Shown here piece by piece: positions 1-8,986 of a stretch of DNA of 38,584 bases (within the stretch, counting starts at the first letter, position 1; the number at the start of each line of letters is the position of its first letter). The translations under genes and the position numbers were made by a program. This DNA comes from Mycolicibacterium septicum DSM 44393 (GTDB lineage Bacteria > Actinomycetota > Actinomycetes > Mycobacteriales > Mycobacteriaceae), in NCBI RefSeq assembly GCF_000455325.1, contig NZ_HG322951.1, forward strand, positions 1,260,534 through 1,299,117. Direction: 5' to 3'. The notes below the pieces were generated by a model. That model worked only from the letters and a program-made list of their open reading frames with translations. It was not told where the DNA came from and searched no databases.

Positions 1-3000
1 TATGCCTTTCCATTCCACGCAGGGATGAGCTCAAACCCTTTCGCCTGTCGTCTGATTGACCGTCCGCGGTCATGAGGGCAACCAAACCCGCCAAGTCACG
101 GCGATTGAAGGCATCCGCCAGGCGAGCCCAGATCCGGGTTGCGGCACTATCCAGCCGCGGGGACGAACGACTGAGTTCGTCGAACCTTGCCAGTGCGGCG
201 TCGTGATCTGCCTCGTCGAAGACTTCGCAGCGGCTGATCAGATCGCCTTCGACTGTAAAAAGGTCGATCAACCGCCATTCACCGTCAAAGCCCTCAGGCG
301 AGGTTCCCTTCAGCACCTGGGTAACGACCGCCCCGAGTTCGCTGAGCCGATGAACTGCCTCGATGTAAACGCTCGTATTTGGGATGACGTCCCACACGGC
401 ACCGACAAATGCGGCCAGATCGACGGCGTCGACCGACAGGACGGGTCGATGATCGATGTACGGCATGTTCGGCGTTGTCGCGGGAACTTCATGCTGCTTG
501 AACGCTGCTTGGGCACCGGCGATCACCGACCACGTCTGCGCATGGGCTGCGGCCTCACCTGCGAGGTATCGCGCGTCGAGTTCGGTGAAGGCAGCGTCGA
601 TGTCGTCGAGGTCGAACAGAACAGCCGCGGCAAAACGGTTGTCGGTGCCAATCTCCAGCACGCATAGCATTTCGAGGCCGTATGGGTCGGGTTGGTCGGC
701 GCCCGATACACGGGTTCGTTGGAGCGCGAGGCGATCGCCCCGAGTCGCGAGCACGACTGTGCTGAATCTTCTGACTCCGATGTCGACGACGGCCCGCAAG
801 TTTGCGATCTGAGCATCCCGACCGCGCTGGATACCCGCGCTCACCACTCGACGACGATCGTCGTTGTACGCATCGTCGGCGAGCATGTTCGCCATGGCGT
901 CCCAGTCGGGGGCTTCAAGATATTCGTTGAACCGGGCATACAGTCGGCTTGCGGCGTTCTCCAATCGCGGTACAGGACGACTGAGTTCGTCGAACCTTGC
1001 TAGCGCGGCGTCGAGGTCGTCCTCATCGAAGACTTCGCAGCGACTGATCAAATCGCCATCGATTGTCAGCACTCCAACTATCCGCCACTCGGCGTCGAAG
1101 CCTTCGTCCGAGGTGCCGTGTGCCACTTGCGTGATGACCGAACCGTATTCGGTCAGTCGGTGTACCGCCTCGACGTGATGCGTCATCACCGGGGTATGTT
1201 CCAGCGCTGTACGGAGAAGCTCCTTCATGCCGCCCGCATCGATGCTTACAGCTCGTCGATGATCGACGTCCGCGAAATCTGCTGTTGTTGACGGAAGTTC
1301 GTGCCGGTTGAGTGCGGCGCAAGCAGCCATCGTGACCGACCAGGCGCGCGCATTGTCTGCCGTTTCACCGGCCAGGTAGCGCGCGTCGAGCTCGTCAACC
1401 GCAGCGTCGAAGTCGTCGGGGTCGAAGTTGACTACAGCGGAGATGCGTTCGTCGGTATTCACGACGACGACTTCGAGAAGGTCGACTTGATACGCATCGG
1501 TCTGTTCGTGGCCGACTGCGTATTGAGTGTGCCTGAGCGCCAGGTGCTCACCGCGGATCGCAAGGACTGTTGTCGCTGTGATCCCGGCGCCGAGTCCGGC
1601 GATCACGCGGGCGTCTTCGAGAGCAGCATCCCGACCGCGCCGGATGCCTGAACTTACTATGCGACGACGATCCTCACTGCAGATGTCTTCGGACAGCATG
1701 TTCGGCATCGCGTCCAGATCGGCTTTTGCCAAACACTTCTGGAAGCGTTCGAACGCACGACTTGCTGCGTTGCTCAGCTTCGCCGTGCGATTGAGGTCGT
1801 CGAACCGGGCAAGAGCGCTATCCAGGTCATCCTCATCGAACATCTCGCTACGGTTGAACAGTTCGCCGTCGAGCGTCATCAGGTGGATCTCGCGCCACTC
1901 CGCCTCAAATCCCTCTCGCGAAGTTCCGCGCAACGCATGGGTGACGACGGCACCGTGATCGTTCAACCGATGTACCGCCTCGATACGGAAACTGATGTCC
2001 GGAATCTGATCCCAGGCACGGCGCGTGTAGTCCTTGATATCGCCGGGCGCGAACGATGTCACCCTCCGGTGGTCGACGCTCACATGGTCGACGGTCGTTG
2101 CGGGCATTTCGCGCCGGTTGAGTGCGGCGTATGCGCCCACGACCGCCGACCACGAGGGTGCGTGCGGCGCAGCTTCGCCGGCGAGGTAGCGCGCGTCGAG
2201 CTCGTCAATCGCGGCGTCGAAAGCGTTGTGGTCGAACGTGACGGTTGCTGCAATTCGATTGTCGGCGTCGATTTCGATCACGTGCAGGAGATCGAGGCCG
2301 AACTCCTCAGGTGCCCCACCGCCGAGCGAGAATCGAGCGCTTGCGAGGACGACGCGTTCGCCACGGATCGCTATGGGTGTCGGCGTTTGTGAGGCGCCGA
2401 GGTCAGCTGCTATCCGGAAGTTCTCGATGAAAGTGTCCCGCCCGGTTTGCAGGTCGGCGTTTATCACCCGACGACGGTCGTCGAATCTGATGTCGTCAAT
2501 CACCATGTTCGCCATGGCGTCCCAGTCTCGGGCGGCGAACCGCTCTAGAAAGCGATCGGTCGCTCGGCGTGCTGCGTTCTCCAATCGCCGGACTGGCCGG
2601 CTGAGTTCGTCGAATTTCGCAACTGCCGCGTCGAGCTCTGACTCGTCGAAGAGTTCGCAGCGGGTGATCAGATCGCCTTCAACCATTAAGACACAAATAT
2701 CCCGCCATTCAGCCTGGAAACCCTCGCGCGAGGTCGCTAATCCTGCCTGAGTTATGACAGCCCCGTTATCGCCGAGCTGGTGCACCGCTTCAATATGGAT
2801 GGTGGCGTCTGGCGTGATGTCCCAGATCGCGCGGAGTGAAGGCCCCAGCTTGCCCGCTTCGATCGCGATGAGACGTCGGTGGTCTATGAACTCGATGGGA
2901 ATCCAGTTCGGTGTCTTTGTGGGCAGTTTGCGCCGGTTGAGGACGGCATAGGCGGCCGTGATGGCCGACCACGTGTGTGCGTGAGCGGAGGCCTCGCCGG

Positions 3001-4215
3001 CGAGGTAGCGAGCATCGAGTTCCTTTAAAGCGTCGTCGACGTCGTCGAGGTCGAACTGGACGGCGACCACCATCTGCTCGTCGGCGTTGATCTCAGCGAT
3101 GCCGAGCAACTCGGCGTGAAACGCCTCGGGTCCTTGGCCCGAGAAACGGAGATGACGGAGCACGAGGCGGTCTCCGCGGGTCGCAATGACTGTCGACGTT
3201 ATGGACCTTGCACCGAGGTCTGCGCCCGTCCGCATGTTGGCGATCATGGCGTCGCGACCGCGCCGGAGGCCGGCGTTCGCAACGCGTCGACGATCGTCGT
3301 CGAGAATGTCCTCGGCCATTACTTCCGCCATGCTTGTCCAATCGCGGGAGGCGAAATAGGCGAAAACGCGGTCGTACACACGGCTGGCCGCGTTGCCCAG
3401 CGGCAGTGTCGGTCGAGCGAGCTCGTCGAGCTTCGCAAGCGCAACGTCGAGGTCCGTCTCATCGAATAGTTCGGAGCGGGAGAGTAATTCACCTTCAAAA
3501 CCGAGAAGCTGGAGGCCCCGCCACTCGGCCTCGAAGCCGCCCTGCGAGGTTCCCTGGGCAACGTGAGTGACGACGGCCCCGTGGTCGGCGAGACGATGCA
3601 CCGCCGCGATGTAGATCGTGGTGTCCGGTGTGTCTTCCCATGTGGCTTGGATAAACCTGACCACGTCGCCGGGAGCGAAAGCTGCTGCGCGACGGTTGTC
3701 TACGTTCATCCAGTCGGCTGTCGTCGCGGGGACCTCGCGTCGGTTGAAGCTGGCGTAGTTCTTCAGGACAACGGACCAGGTCTGCGCATACGGGGCGGCT
3801 TCGCCTGCGAGATAGCGGGCGTCGAGTTCGGCGAGGGCGGCGTCGAACTCATCGAGATCGAACACGACCTTTTCGGTCATCAACCCTTGGCTGTCGACTT
3901 CGGTGATCTCCAGCGTTTCAACGCAAAATGCGGCGGGCTCCTCGAACCTCTCGCGGCTCAGACACAGGCGATCGCCGCGCACCGCGATAGTCGACTTCGT
4001 AACCGCGACCCCCAAGGCTGCGATCGAACAGATGTTGTCGACCGCGGTCGCGCGGCCATTGATTTCACAGCGGAAGCCTTGACGTCTGTCATCAAGCCGC
4101 GTGTCCTCGGTGAACAGCGCACCGATCTCGTCAAGACGATTGGCGAGAGAGAGCGTGATCAAGCGATCATCAGCCCGGGTCGCCGCGTTCGCCAGTGACA
4201 CCCGCGGACGTTCGT
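1..4215 (-). repeat. Tandem 810-bp coding repeats (alternating NTF2-like modules A and B)
   Basis: On the plus strand the phrase CTGAGTTCGT or a close variant recurs at 171, 981, 1791, 2601 and 3417. Successive spacings are 810, 810, 810 and 816 bases, or 270, 270, 270 and 272 codons. Each unit encodes two related modules. Type A carries a motif like DDRRRVVSAGIQRGRDA and ends in FDLDDIDAA..ELDARYLAGEA. Type B carries EAVHRL..GAVVTQV..GTS.EGF..EWR and ends in CEVFDE.DLDAALARFDEL. Five B modules and five complete A modules alternate here, and a further A module begins at about 165 and is cut by the window edge. Around 171-250 and 981-1060 the copies are nearly identical at DNA level, which points to recent duplication or ongoing homogenisation; the copies around 3400-4200 are more diverged. 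Confidence 0.88.
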
Positions 4216-7200
4216 CTTCGAACCGAGCGTGCAAGGAATCGAGTTCGGCCAGCGCTGCATCCATATCGTCGACGTCGAACCATATTTGCAGAGCAATTCG
4301 GCCGTCGTCGTCGATGCCGAACACCTGGAGGACTTCGTCCTTGGGTGCGCCAGGGCTTTCATCGACAGTGCCCAGGATGACCCGTGCAAGTGCGAGACGC
4401 TCGCCTCGTACGGCAAGAATGACGTGCTCCGCCCGCATGATCCTGTTCTCGAGGTCGCACCTCGTCTGGTGCATCACGTCGTGGGGTGAGAATTCGGTCC
4501 GCTCGAAGCCAACGAGCTTGCGCCTACTCTCGATGTAGCCTTCGGGAGCGAAGATCCGCTCGAACTCGTCCCACTCTCCGGAGTCGATAGCAGCTACCGC
4601 GCGGTCGCTTGCCCGCGTGCAGGCGGTATCCGAATAGCGCTGGGGCACTTGGGACTGCGATTGTTGTTGCAGCGCTTCGAATCGCTCGTACTGCGCGTCG
4701 AGTTCGGCGAGCGCGGCATCGATATCTTCGATGTCGAACCACACCTGTAATGCGATCAGGCCGTCCTCGTCGAGGCCGATCACCTGGAACAACTCGTCCT
4801 GTGGTGCCCCGCGGCTTATGTCGTCAGTGCCTACAGACAACCTGACCAGAGCGAGGCGCTCACCCCGCGCGGCGACGAATACCGGCCGGTGTTGGACCAT
4901 TCCCAACTCGAGATACCGCCGCATCTCGCGTGGCCAATCGCGCGGCGGAAGGTTGATAGGGGTAAAGCCGACGATCCTTCGGCGGCTCTCGACAACGACG
5001 CCGGGCGCAAAAAGCCCCTCAAGGTCGCCCCAGGCTTCCTGTTCAACAGCGGCGGCCAGTTGCTTGCACACTCGTACGCATGCGTTGTTCGGCTCGATGG
5101 CCGGTGATTCTGGTGGCGCGGTAGGCGCAGAGGGGGTTTGCCCACCGAGACGGCCACGCGCCTTTTCAGCAAGTGCCACAGCGCCTTTCTGCTCGTACAG
5201 TTCGGATGATCGCTCGGCCGCAACGCGTGCACCAGCACTGTCGCCGGCCGCCCTCAACACCGCCGCCAGGACAAGACACGCGTCGCCGTGATCTACCAGC
5301 GCATCAGTGCGTTCGGCGATGGCGACGGCCTCCTCGGCGACCAGTCGGGCCTCCTCATGGGCGCCACCCCGCGAAAGTAGCTGCGCCCGAACCGTGCGCC
5401 AGGCGATCGCCGGCTTCAACGCGTGCCCGGCGAGCCGCTCACTCTCCGAGCACAGTTCGTCAGCCTCGGTGTCCCTGCCCAACGCGAGGCACGCACGCGC
5501 CAGCAGCGCGGCCACCTCCGCTGTATCGGCATCCAGCCTCATCCGACGGAAACCGTTGTAGGCAAGCCGAAGATGTTCGTCGGCCGCGGCGGGATCATCG
5601 AGCACCAGCTCGACGATGCCGGCGAAGTGCTCGACTTCGAGCAGCGCATGGCGCAGGCCAAGCTCGGTGACGGTGCGCCGGGCGGAGTCGATCATCCGCC
5701 GGGCCGCAGCGGCCCGGCCACGGAACGCCTCCAGCACAGCTTGGCACCGGGTCGACGTCGCTTCGACCGCAGGTGAATCGGTCGTAATCCGCAGTAGACG
5801 CACTACGTCAAGGCACCGCCCGCCCGCCCGCGGAACCGGGTTGGGTCCCCACAACGCGGCCAGTGGTGCGCCCGCCAGCACCGCATTCACCAGACGGTGT
5901 TCACGCGCCTGGCGCGCTGCGGTGAGCGCGTTGTCCAACGCGAGCTCGCAGTCGGCGACGCGTCCGAGACGGGCAAGGCACCCGGCTCGCACGGTGTGGG
6001 CTTTGGCTTCCCCTGCAGCGTCGCCCAATTCGGCCAGCGTCACGGCGGCCGCCGCCACCGCGGATTCGATGTCGTCCAGGCGCTCGGGATCGACGAGCAT
6101 CGAGAGCTGGCCGTCGAAGCATGTCGCCCATGCCGCCAGCCGTGCTGAATCGCGCGTTCCTTCTTTCAGTTGCGACACGGCGCCTGCCGCCGAAGACACA
6201 TCGCCCGCGGCCAGCAGCGCCTCACAGCGCGCCACCAGAAGTTCGACACGCTGGTCGTCCCGGTCGGGCAGCTCGTCGTCCAGTTCCTCCAGCGCGTGCA
6301 GGGCGTGGTCGTAAAGGTCGGCGGCGCCCTCGTAGGCCAGTCGCGTCATCGCCTGGTCCGCAGCGCGACGGCAGTACTCGACGGCCTTGAGTGCGTTTCC
6401 CGCCCAGGCGCATTCGAAGTAGTGGTGGGCCAGGTCGGCCAACAGTTCGTCATCGGCACCCGGCGTCGTCTCCAGCGTCGCCGCGATGCGCTGGTGCAGC
6501 CGCATGCGCCGCACGGACGCCAGCTCGGCAAGCAGCGATTGTCGGACGATGGCGTGGTTGAAGCGGTAGCGACCGCCGGGTTCCTCGATGAGGATCGCGG
6601 CCTGGCATGCCTCGTCGAATGCGTCGACCAAGTCCTGACCGACCACTTGCTCGACCAGTTCCAGGGCGAACTGGCTGCCCACCACCGCGGCCGCGGCCAA
6701 TGCCTTGTTCGTCTCGACCGGGAGCCGGGAAAGCCTGCGGCTCACGGCTTCCCGGACGCCCTGTGGCAGGGTGCTCGGGTCCCAGTGTCCGCCGCTCTCG
6801 TCCACATGACGCAAGGCCTCGATGAGGAAGAACGGGTTGCCACCGGTGACCGATGCCAACGCGCGGGCCAACTCTTCGTCGGCGTATCCAGCCTCGGCCA
6901 CATACGTGCTGACGTCGTCCACATCAAGGCCGTTGAGGGCAATGCGGTTGGCGCTCCCGTCACGGTGGAGGTCGGCGAGCATCGCCGCCAGCGGGTGGGA
7001 GCGATCGAGGTCCGTACTGCGGTAGGTGCCCACGATCTGCACGCGAGCGTGCTCTCCGAAGCGCAGAAGGTGGCGTAGCAGAAGCAAAGTGGGCTTGGCC
7101 GCCCAATGAAGGTCGTCGAGCACCAGGACGATGGGTGCTTCCACCGACGCGACTCCGAGCAGGGCCACGACGGCATCGAACAGTGCGTAGCGTTCGGTGT

Positions 7201-8917
7201 CCGGGTCTCCGTGAGGTGGCGCCGCGAGATCGGGGAGGACATCGGTCAACCCGGGAACCAGCGGCAGTAATGCCTCGATGCCACGCAGCCCGCGCAGCCG
7301 ACTGGTACCGACGCAGGGCACGAGCGTGCGCAGGGCCTCCGCGAACGGCTGGTAGGGCGCACCGAGGTCTTCGTCGGAACGGCCGTAGAGCACCACCGCA
7401 CCCTGCTCATAGGCCTGCCGGCCCCATTCGCCGGCCAGGCGGGTCTTGCCGACGCCTGGTTCGCCCGCGATCAGTACGGCGCGGGTGCCGGCCAGGACCG
7501 TCTGGTGCCAGGCGGCGAGAAGCTCGGCGAGCTCGCGGGCGCGCCCGACGAAAGGGCCAGGTCCTGTGAGCACCGCGGGCATCGGCGGCCGCTCGATGGG
7601 TGTATCGCTGGTCGGCGGTGGACTTTCGGCGGTCTGCAGGCGCAGCTCGAAGATGTGCTCGGGCCGTGCCAGGTTCTTCAACTGACGCATGCCCAGGTCG
7701 ACGAGCGCGACGTCGTCGGACAAGGTGTCGATGACCAGCTCGGCGGTCGCACCCGAACACAGGATCTGGCCACCCGAGGCCTGCGACCGCAGCCGGGCGG
7801 CGCGGTTGACGGCGCGACCGAAGTAGTCGCCGTCCCGGAGCTCGGCCTCGCCGGTGTGCAGGGAAATGCGGATACGCATCGGTTCGGCCAGCGGCCACGG
7901 TTCGTGGAAGATCGCGTCCTGCAACTCGATCGCGGCGGCTGCGGCTGCTGACGGGCGGTCGAAGACCGAGAACGTGGCATCACCCTCGCCGCGTGTCTTG
8001 ATCAGACGGCCGCCGCGGGATGTGACGACCTGTTCGACGAGCTCGTCGTGCCGCGCGAGTGCGAGAGCCATGGCGTCGGCGTCTGCCTCCCAGGCGGCTG
8101 TCGACCCTTCGATGTCGGTCAATAGGAAGGTCACGGCCCGCGTCACAGACGGAACGTGTTGGGTTGCAGGGGCTTCGAGCTCGGGATCCTGGGCGACGAT
8201 CGCGGCTTCCAGCCGCCGCAGTTCGGGTCCCGGGTCGACCCCGAGCTCATCGGCCAACAATGAGCGGGCCCGGCGGTAGGCGCCGAGCGCCTCGCCCTGC
8301 CTGCCGGCCCGGTAGAGCGCGAGCATCAGCTGGCCCCAACGTCTTTCGCGCAGCGGTGCGTCCGCCACGGCCGCCTCGAGGTCGCCGATGATCTCCGCCG
8401 CACGGCCGGTCGCCAGGAGCGCATCCGCCCGGTCCTCGACCAGTGCCGCGTGGCCCTCGATCCACCGGGTCTTCTCGGACACTCCCCGTCGGCAGTCGGG
8501 CAGTTCGGGGATTCCTCGCCACAGGGCGACTGCCTCGTCGAATCGAGTCACGGCACCACCGGTGTCACCGGCGCCGAGTGCGTCCCTGCCGGATTTGGCG
8601 AGCGACTTGTACCGCGAGGCGTCGGTCTCGGCCGTGTTCAGGCGCCATCCGGTTCCCTCGGTCAATACGAAGCCGTCGCCGAGAGCATGACGCAACGCGG
8701 AGATATGGGTCTGCAGGGCCTTGGCGGCGGTACGTGGCGGATCGTCGCCCCAGAGCAATTCCATCAGCACGTCGGCCGGTACAACCGAACCACCGTGCAA
8801 TCCGAGCATCGTGAGGATGGCACGCGGCTTCGCGCCCGGTATCACGACGGGCGCACCGTCCATTCGGACCTGAAGAGGCCCCAAAACCCCCAGTTCCACC
8901 GATGAAAGCGTACCCAC
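1..8917 (-). CDS. Giant SARP/BTAD - nucleotide cyclase - AAA ATPase - tandem NTF2-like repeat protein (3' end beyond window)
   Basis: The reading frame is open from the GTG at 8917 to base 1 without a stop, so at least 2972 residues are encoded and the C-terminus lies outside. Domains in order: an OmpR/SARP-type winged helix (about 5-95) and BTAD (about 100-245); a class III cyclase (about 258-428) with DIEGST (Asp268), KTRGEGD (Lys307, Asp313) and VNRAAR (Asn371, Arg375), so the catalytic set looks intact; a STAND/AAA ATPase with Walker A GEPGVGKT (Lys491) and Walker B LVLDDLHW (Asp601, Asp602); an alpha-helical TPR-like region (about 820-1265); then NTF2/SnoaL-like modules from about 1270 to the edge. 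The GTG was chosen because the SARP beta-strand VELGVLGPLQV starts just after it; an in-frame stop lies at 8975-8977. Cyclase-ATPase regulators are common in mycobacteria; this C-terminal array is what is unusual. DNA binding and cAMP synthesis are inferred from family. The ligand is unknown. Confidence 0.9.
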   Translation of the reverse strand, partial: MGTLSSVELGVLGPLQVRMDGAPVVIPGAKPRAILTMLGLHGGSVVPADVLMELLWGDDPPRTAAKALQTHISALRHALGDGFVLTEGTGWRLNTAETDASRYKSLAKSGRDALGAGDTGGAVTRFDEAVALWRGIPELPDCRRGVSEKTRWIEGHAALVEDRADALLATGRAAEIIGDLEAAVADAPLRERRWGQLMLALYRAGRQGEALGAYRRARSLLADELGVDPGPELRRLEAAIVAQDPELEAPATQHVPSVTRAVTFLLTDIEGSTAAWEADADAMALALARHDELVEQVVTSRGGRLIKTRGEGDATFSVFDRPSAAAAAAIELQDAIFHEPWPLAEPMRIRISLHTGEAELRDGDYFGRAVNRAARLRSQASGGQILCSGATAELVIDTLSDDVALVDLGMRQLKNLARPEHIFELRLQTAESPPPTSDTPIERPPMPAVLTGPGPFVGRARELAELLAAWHQTVLAGTRAVLIAGEPGVGKTRLAGEWGRQAYEQGAVVLYGRSDEDLGAPYQPFAEALRTLVPCVGTSRLRGLRGIEALLPLVPGLTDVLPDLAAPPHGDPDTERYALFDAVVALLGVASVEAPIVLVLDDLHWAAKPTLLLLRHLLRFGEHARVQIVGTYRSTDLDRSHPLAAMLADLHRDGSANRIALNGLDVDDVSTYVAEAGYADEELARALASVTGGNPFFLIEALRHVDESGGHWDPSTLPQGVREAVSRRLSRLPVETNKALAAAAVVGSQFALELVEQVVGQDLVDAFDEACQAAILIEEPGGRYRFNHAIVRQSLLAELASVRRMRLHQRIAATLETTPGADDELLADLAHHYFECAWAGNALKAVEYCRRAADQAMTRLAYEGAADLYDHALHALEELDDELPDRDDQRVELLVARCEALLAAGDVSSAAGAVSQLKEGTRDSARLAAWATCFDGQLSMLVDPERLDDIESAVAAAAVTLAELGDAAGEAKAHTVRAGCLARLGRVADCELALDNALTAARQAREHRLVNAVLAGAPLAALWGPNPVPRAGGRCLDVVRLLRITTDSPAVEATSTRCQAVLEAFRGRAAAARRMIDSARRTVTELGLRHALLEVEHFAGIVELVLDDPAAADEHLRLAYNGFRRMRLDADTAEVAALLARACLALGRDTEADELCSESERLAGHALKPAIAWRTVRAQLLSRGGAHEEARLVAEEAVAIAERTDALVDHGDACLVLAAVLRAAGDSAGARVAAERSSELYEQKGAVALAEKARGRLGGQTPSAPTAPPESPAIEPNNACVRVCKQLAAAVEQEAWGDLEGLFAPGVVVESRRRIVGFTPINLPPRDWPREMRRYLELGMVQHRPVFVAARGERLALVRLSVGTDDISRGAPQDELFQVIGLDEDGLIALQVWFDIEDIDAALAELDAQYERFEALQQQSQSQVPQRYSDTACTRASDRAVAAIDSGEWDEFERIFAPEGYIESRRKLVGFERTEFSPHDVMHQTRCDLENRIMRAEHVILAVRGERLALARVILGTVDESPGAPKDEVLQVFGIDDDGRIALQIWFDVDDMDAALAELDSLHARFEDERPRVSLANAATRADDRLITLSLANRLDEIGALFTEDTRLDDRRQGFRCEINGRATAVDNICSIAALGVAVTKSTIAVRGDRLCLSRERFEEPAAFCVETLEITEVDSQGLMTEKVVFDLDEFDAALAELDARYLAGEAAPYAQTWSVVLKNYASFNRREVPATTADWMNVDNRRAAAFAPGDVVRFIQATWEDTPDTTIYIAAVHRLADHGAVVTHVAQGTSQGGFEAEWRGLQLLGFEGELLSRSELFDETDLDVALAKLDELARPTLPLGNAASRVYDRVFAYFASRDWTSMAEVMAEDILDDDRRRVANAGLRRGRDAMIANMRTGADLGARSITSTVIATRGDRLVLRHLRFSGQGPEAFHAELLGIAEINADEQMVVAVQFDLDDVDDALKELDARYLAGEASAHAHTWSAITAAYAVLNRRKLPTKTPNWIPIEFIDHRRLIAIEAGKLGPSLRAIWDITPDATIHIEAVHQLGDNGAVITQAGLATSREGFQAEWRDICVLMVEGDLITRCELFDESELDAAVAKFDELSRPVRRLENAARRATDRFLERFAARDWDAMANMVIDDIRFDDRRRVINADLQTGRDTFIENFRIAADLGASQTPTPIAIRGERVVLASARFSLGGGAPEEFGLDLLHVIEIDADNRIAATVTFDHNAFDAAIDELDARYLAGEAAPHAPSWSAVVGAYAALNRREMPATTVDHVSVDHRRVTSFAPGDIKDYTRRAWDQIPDISFRIEAVHRLNDHGAVVTHALRGTSREGFEAEWREIHLMTLDGELFNRSEMFDEDDLDSALARFDDLNRTAKLSNAASRAFERFQKCLAKADLDAMPNMLSEDICSEDRRRIVSSGIRRGRDAALEDARVIAGLGAGITATTVLAIRGEHLALRHTQYAVGHEQTDAYQVDLLEVVVVNTDERISAVVNFDPDDFDAAVDELDARYLAGETADNARAWSVTMAACAALNRHELPSTTADFADVDHRRAVSIDAGGMKELLRTALEHTPVMTHHVEAVHRLTEYGSVITQVAHGTSDEGFDAEWRIVGVLTIDGDLISRCEVFDEDDLDAALARFDELSRPVPRLENAASRLYARFNEYLEAPDWDAMANMLADDAYNDDRRRVVSAGIQRGRDAQIANLRAVVDIGVRRFSTVVLATRGDRLALQRTRVSGADQPDPYGLEMLCVLEIGTDNRFAAAVLFDLDDIDAAFTELDARYLAGEAAAHAQTWSVIAGAQAAFKQHEVPATTPNMPYIDHRPVLSVDAVDLAAFVGAVWDVIPNTSVYIEAVHRLSELGAVVTQVLKGTSPEGFDGEWRLIDLFTVEGDLISRCEVFDEADHDAALARFDELSRSSPRLDSAATRIWARLADAFNRRDLAGLVALMTADGQSDDRRKGLSSSLRGMERH
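4216..5095 (-). repeat. Two diverged A-type NTF2-like modules without B partners
   Basis: The first two modules after the helical region lie back to back, about 450 bases apart, with no B module between them. Both keep the A-type landmarks: ESRRRIVGF and ESRRKLVGF in place of DDRRRV, then ARGERLALVRL or VRGERLALARV, then WFDIEDIDAALAELDA or WFDVDDMDAALAELDS. They resemble each other more than the downstream A modules. They may represent the ancestral single-module form before the A-B pair arose and was amplified. Confidence 0.75.
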
Positions 8918-8923
8918 GCGCCC

Positions 8924-8940
8924 ATCGTCGGGGCGACGAT
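8924..8940. promoter_or_regulatory. Perfect inverted repeat just upstream of the giant regulator gene
   Basis: ATCGTCG-GGG-CGACGAT is a perfect 7-bp inverted repeat with a 3-base centre. It lies 7 bases before the GTG start at 8917, where a ribosome binding site would be expected, and no good Shine-Dalgarno is seen. It could be an operator, possibly autoregulatory, or a hairpin limiting translation. The symmetry is observed; the role is inference. Confidence 0.4.
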
Positions 8941-8986
8941 TCAACGCACGATCAAGAATCAGTAAAGCCGGGGACTACCTGGTGTT

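Noticed and set aside
171..3426. The 810-base repeats as a CRISPR array, insertion sequence or integrated repeat element
   Set aside because: Unit length is a multiple of three, the frame stays open throughout, and each unit encodes the same protein modules; no terminal inverted repeats or transposase.
56..5291. Many open frames on the plus strand across the first 5 kb, some starting close together
   Set aside because: They are antisense to the continuous minus-strand giant gene, lack recognisable domains, and recur with the 810-base repeat as expected for shadows.
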